Source of the DNA: CALMFG01 sp963674805
Lineage (GTDB): Bacteria > Bacillota > Clostridia > Christensenellales > CALMFG01
Direction of reading: 5' to 3'
NCBI GenBank assembly: GCA_963674805.2
Contig: CAXXNY010000016.1
Span: 62,001-126,000, forward strand
DNA length: 64,000 nucleotides
The notes beneath the pieces are model-generated. The model saw only the letters and a program-made list of their open reading frames with translations, had not been told where the DNA came from and did not search any database. Position numbers and translations under genes: made by a program. Positions 17,196 to 25,895 of this stretch are shown here, piece after piece; within the stretch, counting starts at the first letter, position 1; every line of letters begins with the position of its first letter.

Positions 17196-18686
17196 TTATA
17201 ATGCTGCAAACTGCATGACACGTTCCTGTGTCGCTTCTTCCCGAGTTAATATCCCGCGCGCTTTTCCTTCGCGCATGACCATGATGGTATCCGCAATGCT
17301 AATCAGTTCCGGCAGTTCCGACGATACCATGATAATTGTTGTTCCGTTTTTGACGAGTTTACCCATAATGTTATAAATTTCGGTTTTCGCCCCAATATCA
17401 ATCCCGCGCGTCGGCTCATCAAACAAGATAATATCCGGCTCGAATCCCAGCCACTTTCCCAGCACGACCTTTTGCTGGTTACCGCCGGACAGCGTCGAAA
17501 CACGCTGGTTAAGCGAATTTACTCTGATATCGGTTGCTTCCTTTTCCTTTGCCGCCATTTCACTCATCTTTTTCCAGTCCAGATAACCGGCAAAAGACTT
17601 TTTCTGTGCATTAATCATGCTCAGATTTTCTAAGACCGGTAAGCATAAAACCAAACCCGTCTTTTTTCTGTCTTCTGTAATAAAGGCAATCTTATTCTTG
17701 ATCGATTGAATGGGATTTGTCGGCTTATAAGACTGCCCTTTCAGCTCAATTTCCCCGCCGGTGATTTTCCTTATCCCAAAAAGCGCTTCCAGCACCTCGG
17801 TTCGTTTTGCACCAACCAGTCCGCCGATTCCAAAAATTTCACCTTTGCGCACTTCGAAAGAAACGTCCGAGAACGTATTCCCGCTGCTTAGGTTTTTGAC
17901 CTTTAAAACGGTCTCGCCAAGTTCAACATTAACCTTTGGAAAAGCGTTCTCCAAATCTCTGCCGACCATCATATTGATGATTTTCTCATCGCTGATTTCA
18001 TTTTTTTCTAACGTGCCGATATAATCGCCGTCTCTGAGAACTGTAACCCGGTCAGCGATTTCGTATATTTCGTGAATCCGGTGTGAGATATAAATAATCG
18101 TAACGCCTTCATCACGCAATTTTCTGACAATGTCCAGCAGCACATCTGCATCTTTTTGTGATATCGAAGATGTCGGTTCGTCCATCAGGATGACTTTTGC
18201 ATCCGATGCGATCGCTTTTGCGATTTCAACAATCTGCTGCTGCGCGATGGAGAGCCTGCGTACAACCGTCCGCGGATTGATATCTGTCTGTTCCATTTTA
18301 TTCAGGATTTCCTGCGCCAGCTGTATGTACGCCTTTTGCTTTTGTGCGAATCCGGGAAACCGGTCCTGTTTGTCGATCACAATATTTTCCGCTACCGTCA
18401 TATCAGGGCAAAGCGTCAGCTCCTGATATATCGTATGTATGGACGCATCAATCGCGTCTTTCGGGTTCCGGAAAGTCACTTCCTTACTCCCAATGCTGAT
18501 GGTCCCGCCCTTATCGGGCTGATGATAGCCCGAAAGGATTTTAATGAGGGTTGATTTCCCTGCGCCATTTTCTCCAAGCAGTGCATGCACCTCGCCTTTG
18601 CGCAGTTTAAAGCTGATATCCCTGAGTACATTCACACCGGAAAATGTCTTTCCAATGTTTTTTAATTCCATAATCGTTTTCTGCAA
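17196..18686 (-). CDS. Ribose-type ABC transporter ATP-binding protein (fused two-NBD)
   Basis: 496 residues with two ATPase domains. The first has Walker A GENGAGKSTLIK, signature RRLSIAQQQIVEIAKA and Walker B VILMDEPTSS. The second has a degenerate Walker A (GGLVGAKRTEVLEALFG) and an intact LSGGNQQKVVLGKWL/ILFDEPTRGIDIG, typical of RbsA/MglA. Translation appears to start at TTG 18686: GAGGG lies 7 nt before it and the first ATG is 15 nt further on. It begins 2 bp after the FGGY kinase stop, so the two are probably coupled. Confidence 0.93.
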   Translation of the reverse strand: MQKTIMELKNIGKTFSGVNVLRDISFKLRKGEVHALLGENGAGKSTLIKILSGYHQPDKGGTISIGSKEVTFRNPKDAIDASIHTIYQELTLCPDMTVAENIVIDKQDRFPGFAQKQKAYIQLAQEILNKMEQTDINPRTVVRRLSIAQQQIVEIAKAIASDAKVILMDEPTSSISQKDADVLLDIVRKLRDEGVTIIYISHRIHEIYEIADRVTVLRDGDYIGTLEKNEISDEKIINMMVGRDLENAFPKVNVELGETVLKVKNLSSGNTFSDVSFEVRKGEIFGIGGLVGAKRTEVLEALFGIRKITGGEIELKGQSYKPTNPIQSIKNKIAFITEDRKKTGLVLCLPVLENLSMINAQKKSFAGYLDWKKMSEMAAKEKEATDIRVNSLNQRVSTLSGGNQQKVVLGKWLGFEPDIILFDEPTRGIDIGAKTEIYNIMGKLVKNGTTIIMVSSELPELISIADTIMVMREGKARGILTREEATQERVMQFAAL

Positions 18687-18688
18687 AA

Positions 18689-20209
18689 CTACACCCTCTC
18701 CCCTTGATGGCTTTCTTCAAACTTGTTAATGACTGCATTCAGTTCTTTATATTGGCTGAAAGCTGCTTTAAAACGAGTATTCGCATCACTATTCGGTTTA
18801 AAACGCTTTTCGTTTTGCTCAGTCTTTTGATACGCTTCCGCCGCGTCTTCAATCATCCCCATGCCGACCGCCGCTAATGCCGCCGCACCCAACGCAGAAG
18901 ATTCACTGACTCCGCCTTTGATGACGCTGAGTCCGGTTGTATTCGCTTTTAACTGAATTTGTCTGTCATCATGCGCACCGCCGCCTACGGCTCTTAACGC
19001 TGATAATTTAATTCCGGCGCCTTCCAAACTCTCCGTATGCAGGGCCAGCTCGTACGCAAGGCCCTCAATCATGGCTCTTACGATGCCCGCTCTGTTTACG
19101 TCCAGCGTTAATCCATAAATCACGCCTTTTGCTTCCGGATTAAAATACGGATTCCCGCTTCCGGAGAAGTGCGGTATAAAGTACATTCCGCTTGGATAAT
19201 CGGCATCCAGCGCATCCAGCATTTTCTCATAAAAGTTTATTCCCTGCTGTGTACACCGGCGATAATCATCAGATGCAATTTCATCACGATACCATTTCAC
19301 AATACAGCCGGCAGTCAGGTTAACGCTGAATGTCACATAGCCGTTCACTCCGGGATAACACGGAAAGTTGTTCTCCAGCATCTTAGCCGATGTGTTCGGT
19401 TCCGGCAGAGCCGCAACAACACCCTCTATCGTGCCCGCAATATCGACTGCCGTATTTGGCTCACGTTCATCCAGACCCGCACCTATTGCAGCGCATACCA
19501 TATCGTGTCCGCCGGAGATAATCTCAACATCTCCTTTAAAGCCCAGCCGCTTTGCCAGATCCTCGGAAATCTTTCCTAATTTCCGGGCCGATTTCACCGC
19601 TTCCGGGAGTTGTGATAATGCAATCCCTGCTTCTTTGATGATCGGGGCAGACCACTCTTTTTTTCTGATGTCAAACAACATGGTTCTGGCGGCTTCTGAA
19701 AAACTGACATATGCCTTGCCGCACAGCTTTTGAACCAGATAATCCTCAAAAGTCCCCCATCTGCCCACATTCCGGAATATCTCCGGCTCGTTTTCTTTGA
19801 TCCAGAGAATCTTCGCCAGACTACCGATAAACAGCGGCGGCATGCCGGAAATATCAAAGAACTTTTTTACGCCAAACCGGTTAACGAATGCATCGATTTC
19901 TTTTTTACCACGGGGGTCAAAGTCGATAATCGCGTCCCTTATCGGGTCGCCGGCATTATCCAGCGGCAGGATGACATCGCCAATCGCCGATATGGCCACC
20001 GCCTGCGTCTTTCCCTCCGTCGCGGCATTCGCCTCCTCAATGGCCTCGCAGATTTTTCCCCAAACAAGCTCTGGGTCCAGTTCAATCAAGCCGTCTCCGG
20101 GAAGCGAAAGATCGTATTCGCGATAGGCATTATAAATCACATTAAAGTGCTCATCAAATACAACCGCTTTGCTGCCTGACGTGCCCATATCTAAACCCAT
20201 TACATACAT
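18689..20209 (-). CDS. FGGY-family carbohydrate kinase (xylulokinase-like)
   Basis: 506 residues. N-terminal phosphate-binding loop GLDMGTSGSKAVVFD, FDPRGKKEID, EIISGGHDMVCAAIGAGL, and the C-terminal ATP-binding AVGGGAHDDRQIQLKANTTG with GGVSESSALGAAALAA. These are features of the FGGY hexokinase/actin fold (xylulokinase, ribulokinase, erythritol kinase). The ATG at 20209 lies 7 nt after GGAG. It would phosphorylate the imported or oxidised sugar before the aldolase-like step. Its position between the aldolase gene and the transporter genes supports this. The substrate is not predictable. Confidence 0.93.
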   Translation of the reverse strand: MYVMGLDMGTSGSKAVVFDEHFNVIYNAYREYDLSLPGDGLIELDPELVWGKICEAIEEANAATEGKTQAVAISAIGDVILPLDNAGDPIRDAIIDFDPRGKKEIDAFVNRFGVKKFFDISGMPPLFIGSLAKILWIKENEPEIFRNVGRWGTFEDYLVQKLCGKAYVSFSEAARTMLFDIRKKEWSAPIIKEAGIALSQLPEAVKSARKLGKISEDLAKRLGFKGDVEIISGGHDMVCAAIGAGLDEREPNTAVDIAGTIEGVVAALPEPNTSAKMLENNFPCYPGVNGYVTFSVNLTAGCIVKWYRDEIASDDYRRCTQQGINFYEKMLDALDADYPSGMYFIPHFSGSGNPYFNPEAKGVIYGLTLDVNRAGIVRAMIEGLAYELALHTESLEGAGIKLSALRAVGGGAHDDRQIQLKANTTGLSVIKGGVSESSALGAAALAAVGMGMIEDAAEAYQKTEQNEKRFKPNSDANTRFKAAFSQYKELNAVINKFEESHQGERV

Positions 20210-20245
20210 CAATCTACTCCGTACTTCTTATTGGTATAATATAAC

Positions 20246-21298
20246 CTAAAGATTTTTATCCCAGTAAATCCGCTTCGCCGCCTGCTCTGATTCCGCCCTC
20301 ATGGCAACCAGGGACGGGTATTCCGGACCGATATCCTGATTCACAATTTCTGCCGGACGGGCTGCTGTTGCCGCTGTCTCCGACACACCGGGTTTTTCCA
20401 TCATCCGCGGCGCCGCCTGTGATGCAAATACATCACCTCGGTATACTTTGCCAACGGACATGAACATATTCATGCTGGTTTCCGCCGCATCGCAGAAGCC
20501 GTTATCAATGGCTTGTATCAGTTCGGGTATATCATAGTTGCCCGTATATTCCTGATTCGCTTCGCAATAGGCCACTGCATTCTTTTTGCCTTCTACGCAC
20601 ATATCTGTATAGATACAAATCTTTGTGATGCCCTGCTGGATCGAACGTTTCACATGGTCTTCCGGAATGCCCGTGCCGCCGTGAAGCGTTAAATACACAT
20701 CCTTCGGCAATAGGCCGTAATGAATCTGGTTTAAGCGTTCAAAGTCCAGACTGGGTTTCCCTTTATAAAAACCATGCGCATTCCCGATCGCGACCGCTAA
20801 AATGTCAACTCCGGTCTTTTCAACATAATCCTTTGCTAATGCCGGGTCAGTCATGGCTTCCGCCGCATTTGTGAATGAACTGCCCAGTGCGCCCAGCTCA
20901 CCTTCCACAGCTGCCCCATACTGATGCCCCATCTGAACCGCTTCTCTTGTCTGCCGTACATTTTCCTCATATTCAAGCTTTGATCCGTCAAACATAACGG
21001 AAGTAAAGCCCGCCTTTAATGCACGTTCTACCGCATCTAAATCCATTCCGTGTGACAGGTGCATCCCAACCGGAACCGACACTTTTTCCGCTTCCATTGC
21101 GGTGATTTGCGCACATAAATCAAACGGCACGTATTTCTCAATGACATGCGGAATCGTAATGAGGATTGGCGATTTAAGGGCTTCGGCGCGCTGTATGAGT
21201 GCTCTGATCTGATCTAACCCGTTGATGTTAAAGGCACCGACCGCATACTTCCCTTCGTCACATTTCTTTAAAATATCTAACGTTTGAACAAACGCCAT
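20246..21298 (-). CDS. Class II aldolase-like protein with altered active site
   Basis: 350 residues, homologous to class II (zinc) fructose/tagatose-bisphosphate aldolases such as GatY: starts MAFVQTLDILKKCDEGKYAV, GAFNINGLDQ. The three zinc-ligand His positions are retained (His83, His175 in AIGNAHG, His206 in LHGGTGIP) and so is Glu134 in VEGELGALGS. The normally invariant Asp of the HLDH motif is Ser82 (HLSHG). The Asn of the KINV/DT phosphate motif is Cys228 (KICIYT). A C-terminal extension of about 60 residues is present. GGAG precedes the ATG. It may cleave a different ketose phosphate, act as an epimerase, or be inactive. Confidence 0.85.
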   Translation of the reverse strand: MAFVQTLDILKKCDEGKYAVGAFNINGLDQIRALIQRAEALKSPILITIPHVIEKYVPFDLCAQITAMEAEKVSVPVGMHLSHGMDLDAVERALKAGFTSVMFDGSKLEYEENVRQTREAVQMGHQYGAAVEGELGALGSSFTNAAEAMTDPALAKDYVEKTGVDILAVAIGNAHGFYKGKPSLDFERLNQIHYGLLPKDVYLTLHGGTGIPEDHVKRSIQQGITKICIYTDMCVEGKKNAVAYCEANQEYTGNYDIPELIQAIDNGFCDAAETSMNMFMSVGKVYRGDVFASQAAPRMMEKPGVSETAATAARPAEIVNQDIGPEYPSLVAMRAESEQAAKRIYWDKNL

Positions 21299-21310
21299 GG
21301 CTTCGTTCTC

Positions 21311-22348
21311 CTATCTTTTCTTAAATACCTCTGGGTTGGCAACCGGTCTCGGTATGCCGCCGGCCAGATAAAACAGCAGGTCATTGGCAATCATAACGGA
21401 CTGCAGATAAATGACATCCCGGCCCGACCCGGCGATATGCGGGGTTAATATAACGTTGTCATAGCTGAAATACTCATCATCCTGCTGGATGGGTTCCGTG
21501 TGGAAAACATCCAATGCCAGTCCGCCGAGCTTTTCGCTCCGCAGCGCTTCTCTCAGCGCTTCTTCCTGAACCATGCCCGCCCGCGCATTATTGATGAAAT
21601 ACACACCGTCACGCATCATATCGAACTCTTTTTTACCGATCATACCCTTGTTCTGCTCGGTTACTTTTGCATGGCAGGATATGATATGAGACGACCGGAG
21701 CAGTTCATCCAGTTCCACACGCTTTGCGCCATACTCTTTAATGATTTTTTCTTTTTGATACGGATCAAAGGTAATCACATTGATGCCGAATCCCTGCGCG
21801 CGTCGCGCCACCTGCTGGCCGACCGTACCAAATCCGATCAGGCCCATCGTCTTGCCCTCTAGCTCAATACCCTTCCGGGACTGCCAAGGCCCTTCTGCAT
21901 TCATATCCCAGATTACGTCTTTATCGCTTCCAAACTCTCCGGCAGGAGAGGTGAACAGTCCGCTTCTCAGTTCGCGGTCTGCCCGCGCAATCTTTCTTGT
22001 AATCGCTAACATCTGCCCTATGGTGAAGTCCGATACAGGGATTGCTTCCCGGCCAAATGTGAAGAATACGGGAATCCCCTTTTCTGTACAATAGTCAACA
22101 TCAATATTTGCTTTCGGACCGCCGCGAATCGAAGAAATGATCTTCAGATTTGTGGCATCTATCACCTTGCGTGATACGCGTTCATACCCCACTATCAGCA
22201 CATCGGCATCTCCGATTTCCCGGATCAGCTCGTCTTCTTCCAGAACTTTTGAACCAAAACCCCATCCCCCAGTTCTTACTTCATGCCCGGCAACTTTTAG
22301 CGTCTCTATTGCATCCATGCTAAAGTCTGCGCATATATATATTGTCAC
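21311..22348 (-). CDS. D-isomer-specific 2-hydroxyacid dehydrogenase
   Basis: 345 residues. The NAD-binding motif GLIGFGTVGQQVARRAQGFG is followed by an Asp about 20 residues later. Substrate-side features include RGGPKANID near 75-85, NNARAGMVQEEAL (Arg) and LTPHIAGSG (catalytic His), as in SerA/glyoxylate-reductase-type enzymes. The start is GTG at 22348 with GGAGG 7 nt upstream. It lies between the Zn-dehydrogenase and aldolase genes. It would interconvert a 2-hydroxy acid and a 2-oxo acid, so an acidic sugar or glycerate-type intermediate is possible. No clear regulatory ACT domain is present. Confidence 0.92.
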   Translation of the reverse strand: MTIYICADFSMDAIETLKVAGHEVRTGGWGFGSKVLEEDELIREIGDADVLIVGYERVSRKVIDATNLKIISSIRGGPKANIDVDYCTEKGIPVFFTFGREAIPVSDFTIGQMLAITRKIARADRELRSGLFTSPAGEFGSDKDVIWDMNAEGPWQSRKGIELEGKTMGLIGFGTVGQQVARRAQGFGINVITFDPYQKEKIIKEYGAKRVELDELLRSSHIISCHAKVTEQNKGMIGKKEFDMMRDGVYFINNARAGMVQEEALREALRSEKLGGLALDVFHTEPIQQDDEYFSYDNVILTPHIAGSGRDVIYLQSVMIANDLLFYLAGGIPRPVANPEVFKKR

Positions 22349-22373
22349 TTTTCAGCCTCCAAGCTTCTATCCT

Positions 22374-23438
22374 TTAGTCTTCCGGATAAAGTATTATCTT
22401 GATTGATTTTTTCTGACGCACAAGGTCAAACGCTTCTCTAAATTCACTTAATTTCATTTTATGAGAAATCATGCGTTTTAGATCAATCTTTCCGGCTTCA
22501 ACCAAGTTCATGACATTGCGCCATGATACCCAGCTGTAGCCGAAATGCCCCTTGACACTAATGGCATTATCTAATAACGGATCAAGCGAATACCCGACCG
22601 GTTTTTCGTCATATCCAATTTTAACGATTTCACCGCAGCTCGTGCGCGTGATTTCCATCGCCTGTTTCAGCACCGCATTCACACCGGCGCAGTCAACAAC
22701 CAAACCAAACTTGTCGCCCTTTGTTATTTCTTCGACGCGTTCAAAGAGGTTTTCTTTATCGCTGTAAATAATATCCGTAGCGCCATTCTGCTTTGCCAGC
22801 TCCATACGCGCTTCATCGCCCGAAAGCCCGATTGCCGCAATTTTTGCCGCTCCGGCCGCACGCAGCGCCTGAACCGAGAACTGCCCCAGTGCGCCGACGC
22901 CAAATACAGCGGCGTAGTCACCCGGCATAAACCGCGATTCCTGAACCACAGCCATATAAGCGTTGCAGCAAGGGTCTAAAATGGCCGCTTCCTCAAAACT
23001 CATGGTGTCCGGTAGCTTGATCAGTGTGTTTGGAAAGACCGCAAGCACCTGCCCCGGAATCTTCACATACTTTGTGAATCCGCCGTCCATGCCGTAGCCT
23101 ATGCCCAAACGGTCCGGACAAGCCAGGTAATCTGCAACAGAACACGCGTAGCATTTTCCGCATACGTATCCCGTGTTATCCGAAACAACACGGTCGCCGA
23201 CTTTCCAGCTTGTGACCCTTTCGCCGACTTTGCTGATTACGCCCGAAAACTCATGCCCGAGTATAACCGGCGGGTTTAATAAATTTGCATGATGCCCGTC
23301 ATCAAATGCAATATCTGATCCGCAGACACCAGCTGCCTTTACTTCTATCAAGACATCCGACTCACCAATTTCCGGGATTGGCATATCCCTTATTTCTGTT
23401 TCCCGTGGTCCGAGTCCATATTTAACAATCGCTTTCAT
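22374..23438 (-). CDS. Zinc-dependent sorbitol/threonine-type dehydrogenase
   Basis: 354 residues. Catalytic Zn motif VCGSDIAFDD and GHEFSGVI, structural Zn loop CGKCYACSVADYLACPD, NAD-binding AVFGVGALGQFSVQAL. A cytosolic MDR alcohol dehydrogenase that oxidises a secondary alcohol of a polyol or sugar. Its ATG overlaps the GntR stop (ATGA), with AGGAGGG inside the end of the upstream gene, so translation is coupled. It probably starts the oxidation of the imported substrate, upstream of the kinase and aldolase steps. Confidence 0.92.
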   Translation of the reverse strand: MKAIVKYGLGPRETEIRDMPIPEIGESDVLIEVKAAGVCGSDIAFDDGHHANLLNPPVILGHEFSGVISKVGERVTSWKVGDRVVSDNTGYVCGKCYACSVADYLACPDRLGIGYGMDGGFTKYVKIPGQVLAVFPNTLIKLPDTMSFEEAAILDPCCNAYMAVVQESRFMPGDYAAVFGVGALGQFSVQALRAAGAAKIAAIGLSGDEARMELAKQNGATDIIYSDKENLFERVEEITKGDKFGLVVDCAGVNAVLKQAMEITRTSCGEIVKIGYDEKPVGYSLDPLLDNAISVKGHFGYSWVSWRNVMNLVEAGKIDLKRMISHKMKLSEFREAFDLVRQKKSIKIILYPED

Positions 23439-24157
23439 CAGATATCTTCCCTCCTGCGGTTAATAATCAATTTAAAACTATTGGGTTTCATGTATTCCAG
23501 CGCGTACATCAGTGGTTCGCCTTTTTCATCGTTTAAGACCTGCTTTAACAGAATCATCGGAGAACCTTGCGCAATATCCAGCAGCCTTGCGCACTTTTCA
23601 TCAGCCGCAACTGCTAAGATCTCTGCGCGCGCCAACCCAATCCTAACATTGCAAGTTTTTTCTACATATTCATATAATGAAACTTCTTTGTCTGTTAATG
23701 ATAGAAAATCAGCGGATAGTCTCGGTGCAAAATAGTCCATCGAATACACCACCGGTTCACCGTCGGCAGTCCGGACCCGCTTGCAGACCAGCACGTCAAT
23801 GCCTTCTTCAATGCTGAGCTGTTCGGCGATTGCCTGATTCGCTTTTACGATTTCCTTTTCGAAGCTGGCCACTCCGGGTGTGTACCCACTGCTCTCAATC
23901 ATATTCGTGATACTGATATTATTGTTCAGCGTATCCGCAATTTGATCGAATGACGACGCCAGGAATGTACCGCGCCCCTGAACCGAATAGATAATCCCTT
24001 CATTCTTCAGCACTCTGATTGCTTCCCGCAATGTAAGCCTGCTTACATCCAACAGCTCGCATAATTCCGGCTCAGTCGGGAGCTTATCTCCGGCTTTTAA
24101 GTCTTTACTTTTTATATACTGAACCACCTTACGTTTTGCGACTAAATAAGCAACCAT
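23438..24157 (-). CDS. GntR/HutC-family transcriptional regulator
   Basis: 239 residues. The N-terminal winged helix spans about 1-75 (LPTEPELCELLDVSRLTLRE and GIIYSVQGRGTFLAS). The C-terminal UTRA effector-binding domain spans about 95-235 (VCKRVRTADGEPVVYSMDYF, SPMILLKQVLNDEKGEPLMY). UTRA domains usually sense a sugar or sugar phosphate. It is encoded inside the BMC operon between the DeoC-like gene and the dehydrogenase, so it likely controls this operon. Candidate targets are the repeats around the promoter at 30.9 kb. AGGAG precedes the ATG. Confidence 0.93.
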   Translation of the reverse strand: MVAYLVAKRKVVQYIKSKDLKAGDKLPTEPELCELLDVSRLTLREAIRVLKNEGIIYSVQGRGTFLASSFDQIADTLNNNISITNMIESSGYTPGVASFEKEIVKANQAIAEQLSIEEGIDVLVCKRVRTADGEPVVYSMDYFAPRLSADFLSLTDKEVSLYEYVEKTCNVRIGLARAEILAVAADEKCARLLDIAQGSPMILLKQVLNDEKGEPLMYALEYMKPNSFKLIINRRREDI

Positions 24158-24184
24158 TCCCTGACTCCTATCTTGCTTTAAAGA

Positions 24185-24889
24185 TTATTTGCTTGTCAGC
24201 GTTACCGCATCTGCGCCGGCATCCAAAAGTATCTGTGCCTCTCGTTCATCTTGTACGCCGCCAAGCACTTTAACACTTATTTTACTACACTTTACGCGTA
24301 CTTTCTTAACATCTTCAACACTTGCGCGGTTTCCGCTTAAAATATTGGAAATAACAAAATAGTCTGCGTTACCCGATTCGGCAATCGCGACAGCATTCTC
24401 AATGTCACGATCGCTTAAAGAACCAAATTCAACAACCGCTTTGACCTTTGCTTTCCCCAATGCGGGCAGCATGGCGTCTAAAAAATCGTTTTTGGCTTCT
24501 TCAATTTTATTTGCTTTCAGCATTTCCATATTAATAGGAACCGCGATTTCGCCCGCGCCGTTCTTAACGGCTTCTTTTACCTCGGCATATTTCGCTGCCG
24601 TTGCGGCTGCGCCGCCGGGTAAAGAAAGCGGCGTACAGATACAGATATTCGTATCCTCTAATAATGTTTTTGCAAAAGCAACAAACCATTGCGGGACACC
24701 CACACAGGACAAATTCTCTGTCTTCGCTTTTTGGCATATATGTCTGATGTCCTCCACTTTAGCGTTTGGAGAAAACATCGCATATTCCAGCCTCTGTTTG
24801 TCAGCACTACCTGTGCTGCCCGCATTCGGTTCCGCTAATCTGTTATAAACCTCTTCGGTAATTTTCTCTACGACTCTTTCAATATCCAT
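24185..24889 (-). CDS. DeoC-like aldolase homologue with BMC encapsulation peptide, catalytic residues missing
   Basis: 234 residues. Residues 2-20 (DIERVVEKITEEVYNRLAE) form an amphipathic helix followed by a Pro/Gly/Ser linker (21-31), a typical BMC cargo-targeting peptide. Residues 32-234 align along their length with deoxyribose-phosphate aldolase. At the Schiff-base lysine position (KTSTG motif) this protein has Val179 (YFVISNILSG), and at the Asp of EVDMVIN it has Ala116 (EIAVPIN). The third catalytic residue is kept as Lys207 (VKVLGGV). It also ends right after strand 8. So the fold is DeoC, but classical DERA chemistry looks unlikely. It sits directly after three shell genes. Confidence 0.85.
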   Translation of the reverse strand: MDIERVVEKITEEVYNRLAEPNAGSTGSADKQRLEYAMFSPNAKVEDIRHICQKAKTENLSCVGVPQWFVAFAKTLLEDTNICICTPLSLPGGAAATAAKYAEVKEAVKNGAGEIAVPINMEMLKANKIEEAKNDFLDAMLPALGKAKVKAVVEFGSLSDRDIENAVAIAESGNADYFVISNILSGNRASVEDVKKVRVKCSKISVKVLGGVQDEREAQILLDAGADAVTLTSK

Positions 24890-24903
24890 TATCGCTCCAA
24901 TTC

Positions 24904-25206
24904 TTACGGCTGCGATCTTGGCAAAATCACCGTTTGGCGGTTAATAGACAAGCTGTCCACTACACCGGCGATGACACAATCAACGATGATATCTGGGTCG
25001 TCCAGGAGCATCTGCCCTGCGCCGCCGTCCGTGTTGATGATCACATAATCACCAATACCCGCATCGGCAGCGTCAACACAAATAAATGTCTCGGACACGT
25101 ATTTCCCGCCGCTGTCAATATATCGCGCAAGCATGAGCTTTTGCCCCTTATGCCCCATATCTTTTATCGTTGAGACTAAATTCCCAACCACTTTTGCCAA
25201 TCTCAA
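24904..25206 (-). CDS. BMC-P pentameric vertex shell protein (EutN/CcmL)
   Basis: 100 residues: MRLAKVVGNLVSTIKDMGHK at the N-terminus, a central FICVDAADAGIGDYVII stretch, and the VDCVIAGVVDSL end. This is the EutN/CcmL/PduN fold that caps icosahedral shell vertices. No ATG is available: TTG at 25206 or TTG at 25200 must be used (AGAGG lies 2 and 8 nt upstream respectively). I list the longer form because its first residues match EutN. It is one of three BMC-P paralogues in the locus, between BMC-H and the DeoC-like gene. Confidence 0.93.
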   Translation of the reverse strand: MRLAKVVGNLVSTIKDMGHKGQKLMLARYIDSGGKYVSETFICVDAADAGIGDYVIINTDGGAGQMLLDDPDIIVDCVIAGVVDSLSINRQTVILPRSQP

Positions 25207-25226
25207 TGCCTCTTACCAGATCCGAA

Positions 25227-25517
25227 TTATTTTCCAGAACCAGCCGACGACGGAAGCAAGCCTTCCACATCATCATGCGGTCTTGGAATTACATGAACTG
25301 AATAGAGTTCCCCAACGCGTTTTGCCGCAGCCGCACCAGCGTCAACTGCCGCTTTAACTGCACCGACATCGCCTTTTACCATAACGGTAATCAGTCCGCT
25401 GCCAATCTTTTCTTTGCCAATCATTCTTACATTGGCTGCTTTTACCATTGCATCGGCAGCTTCGATAGCGCCAACCAAACCTTTTGTTTCAACCATGCCC
25501 AATGCTTCTTTAATCAT
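25227..25517 (-). CDS. BMC-H hexameric shell protein (PduA/EutM-like)
   Basis: 96 residues with one BMC domain: LGMVETKGLVGAIEAADAMV, pore loop KIGSGL (residues 37-42), VKGDVGAVKAAVDAGAAAAK, HVIPRPHDDVEGLLP. This is the facet-forming hexamer of the shell. The Ser/Gly pore resembles PduA, which passes small polar metabolites. TAGGAGG precedes the ATG. It is the only single-domain BMC-H in the window, so it probably makes up most of the facets. It is expressed between two BMC-P genes. Confidence 0.96.
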   Translation of the reverse strand: MIKEALGMVETKGLVGAIEAADAMVKAANVRMIGKEKIGSGLITVMVKGDVGAVKAAVDAGAAAAKRVGELYSVHVIPRPHDDVEGLLPSSAGSGK

Positions 25518-25595
25518 TGTGATTTCTTCCTCCTAGAAAATAATCTGTTTTATACATTTACAATTCTGTATCAAACAAAATTGTCATAATGTCCG

Positions 25596-25871
25596 CTAAT
25601 TCTTAATGGCTTCCCCATTATATTGGTCCACAACCCCCATTACCGCGAGGTCCACCGGCACATTCTTTTTTCTGAATGCCGCAGCCGCTTCTTTACTGCC
25701 GATCAAATATACAAAATCATTGATGCCGGCAACGCCCAGTGCATCCGCGGCAACCGCCAGCTTATCCGGCTTTAAATCCTTATAAAGCTGGACAACTAAT
25801 AATTTTATGCCTGTCAGCGTTTCATACTTCGCACTGCAGACCATATTGCCCACAATTTTCCCCATCTGCAT
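25596..25871 (-). CDS. BMC-P pentameric vertex shell protein (EutN/CcmL)
   Basis: 91 residues from ATG 25871, chosen because AAAGGAG lies 7 nt upstream. Longer starts lack a ribosome-binding site. Features: MGKIVGNMVCSAKYETLTGI, LLVVQLYKDL, AVAADALGVAGINDFVYLIG, VDLAVMGVVDQYN, all as in EutN/CcmL. This is the most divergent of the three BMC-P proteins here. It lies between BMC-T and BMC-H and likely forms a vertex pentamer. Whether the three paralogues mix or serve different assembly stages is unknown. Confidence 0.93.
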   Translation of the reverse strand: MQMGKIVGNMVCSAKYETLTGIKLLVVQLYKDLKPDKLAVAADALGVAGINDFVYLIGSKEAAAAFRKKNVPVDLAVMGVVDQYNGEAIKN

Positions 25872-25895
25872 ATCTATACTCCTTTGGGACTCCAA

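Noticed and set aside
19730..20179. Plus-strand ORF of 149 codons within the FGGY kinase gene
   Set aside because: Antisense shadow of a full-length conserved kinase.
24185..24889. Annotation as ordinary deoxyribose-phosphate aldolase (deoC)
   Set aside because: Homology is clear but the Schiff-base lysine and the catalytic aspartate positions are not conserved, so the enzymatic name would be misleading.
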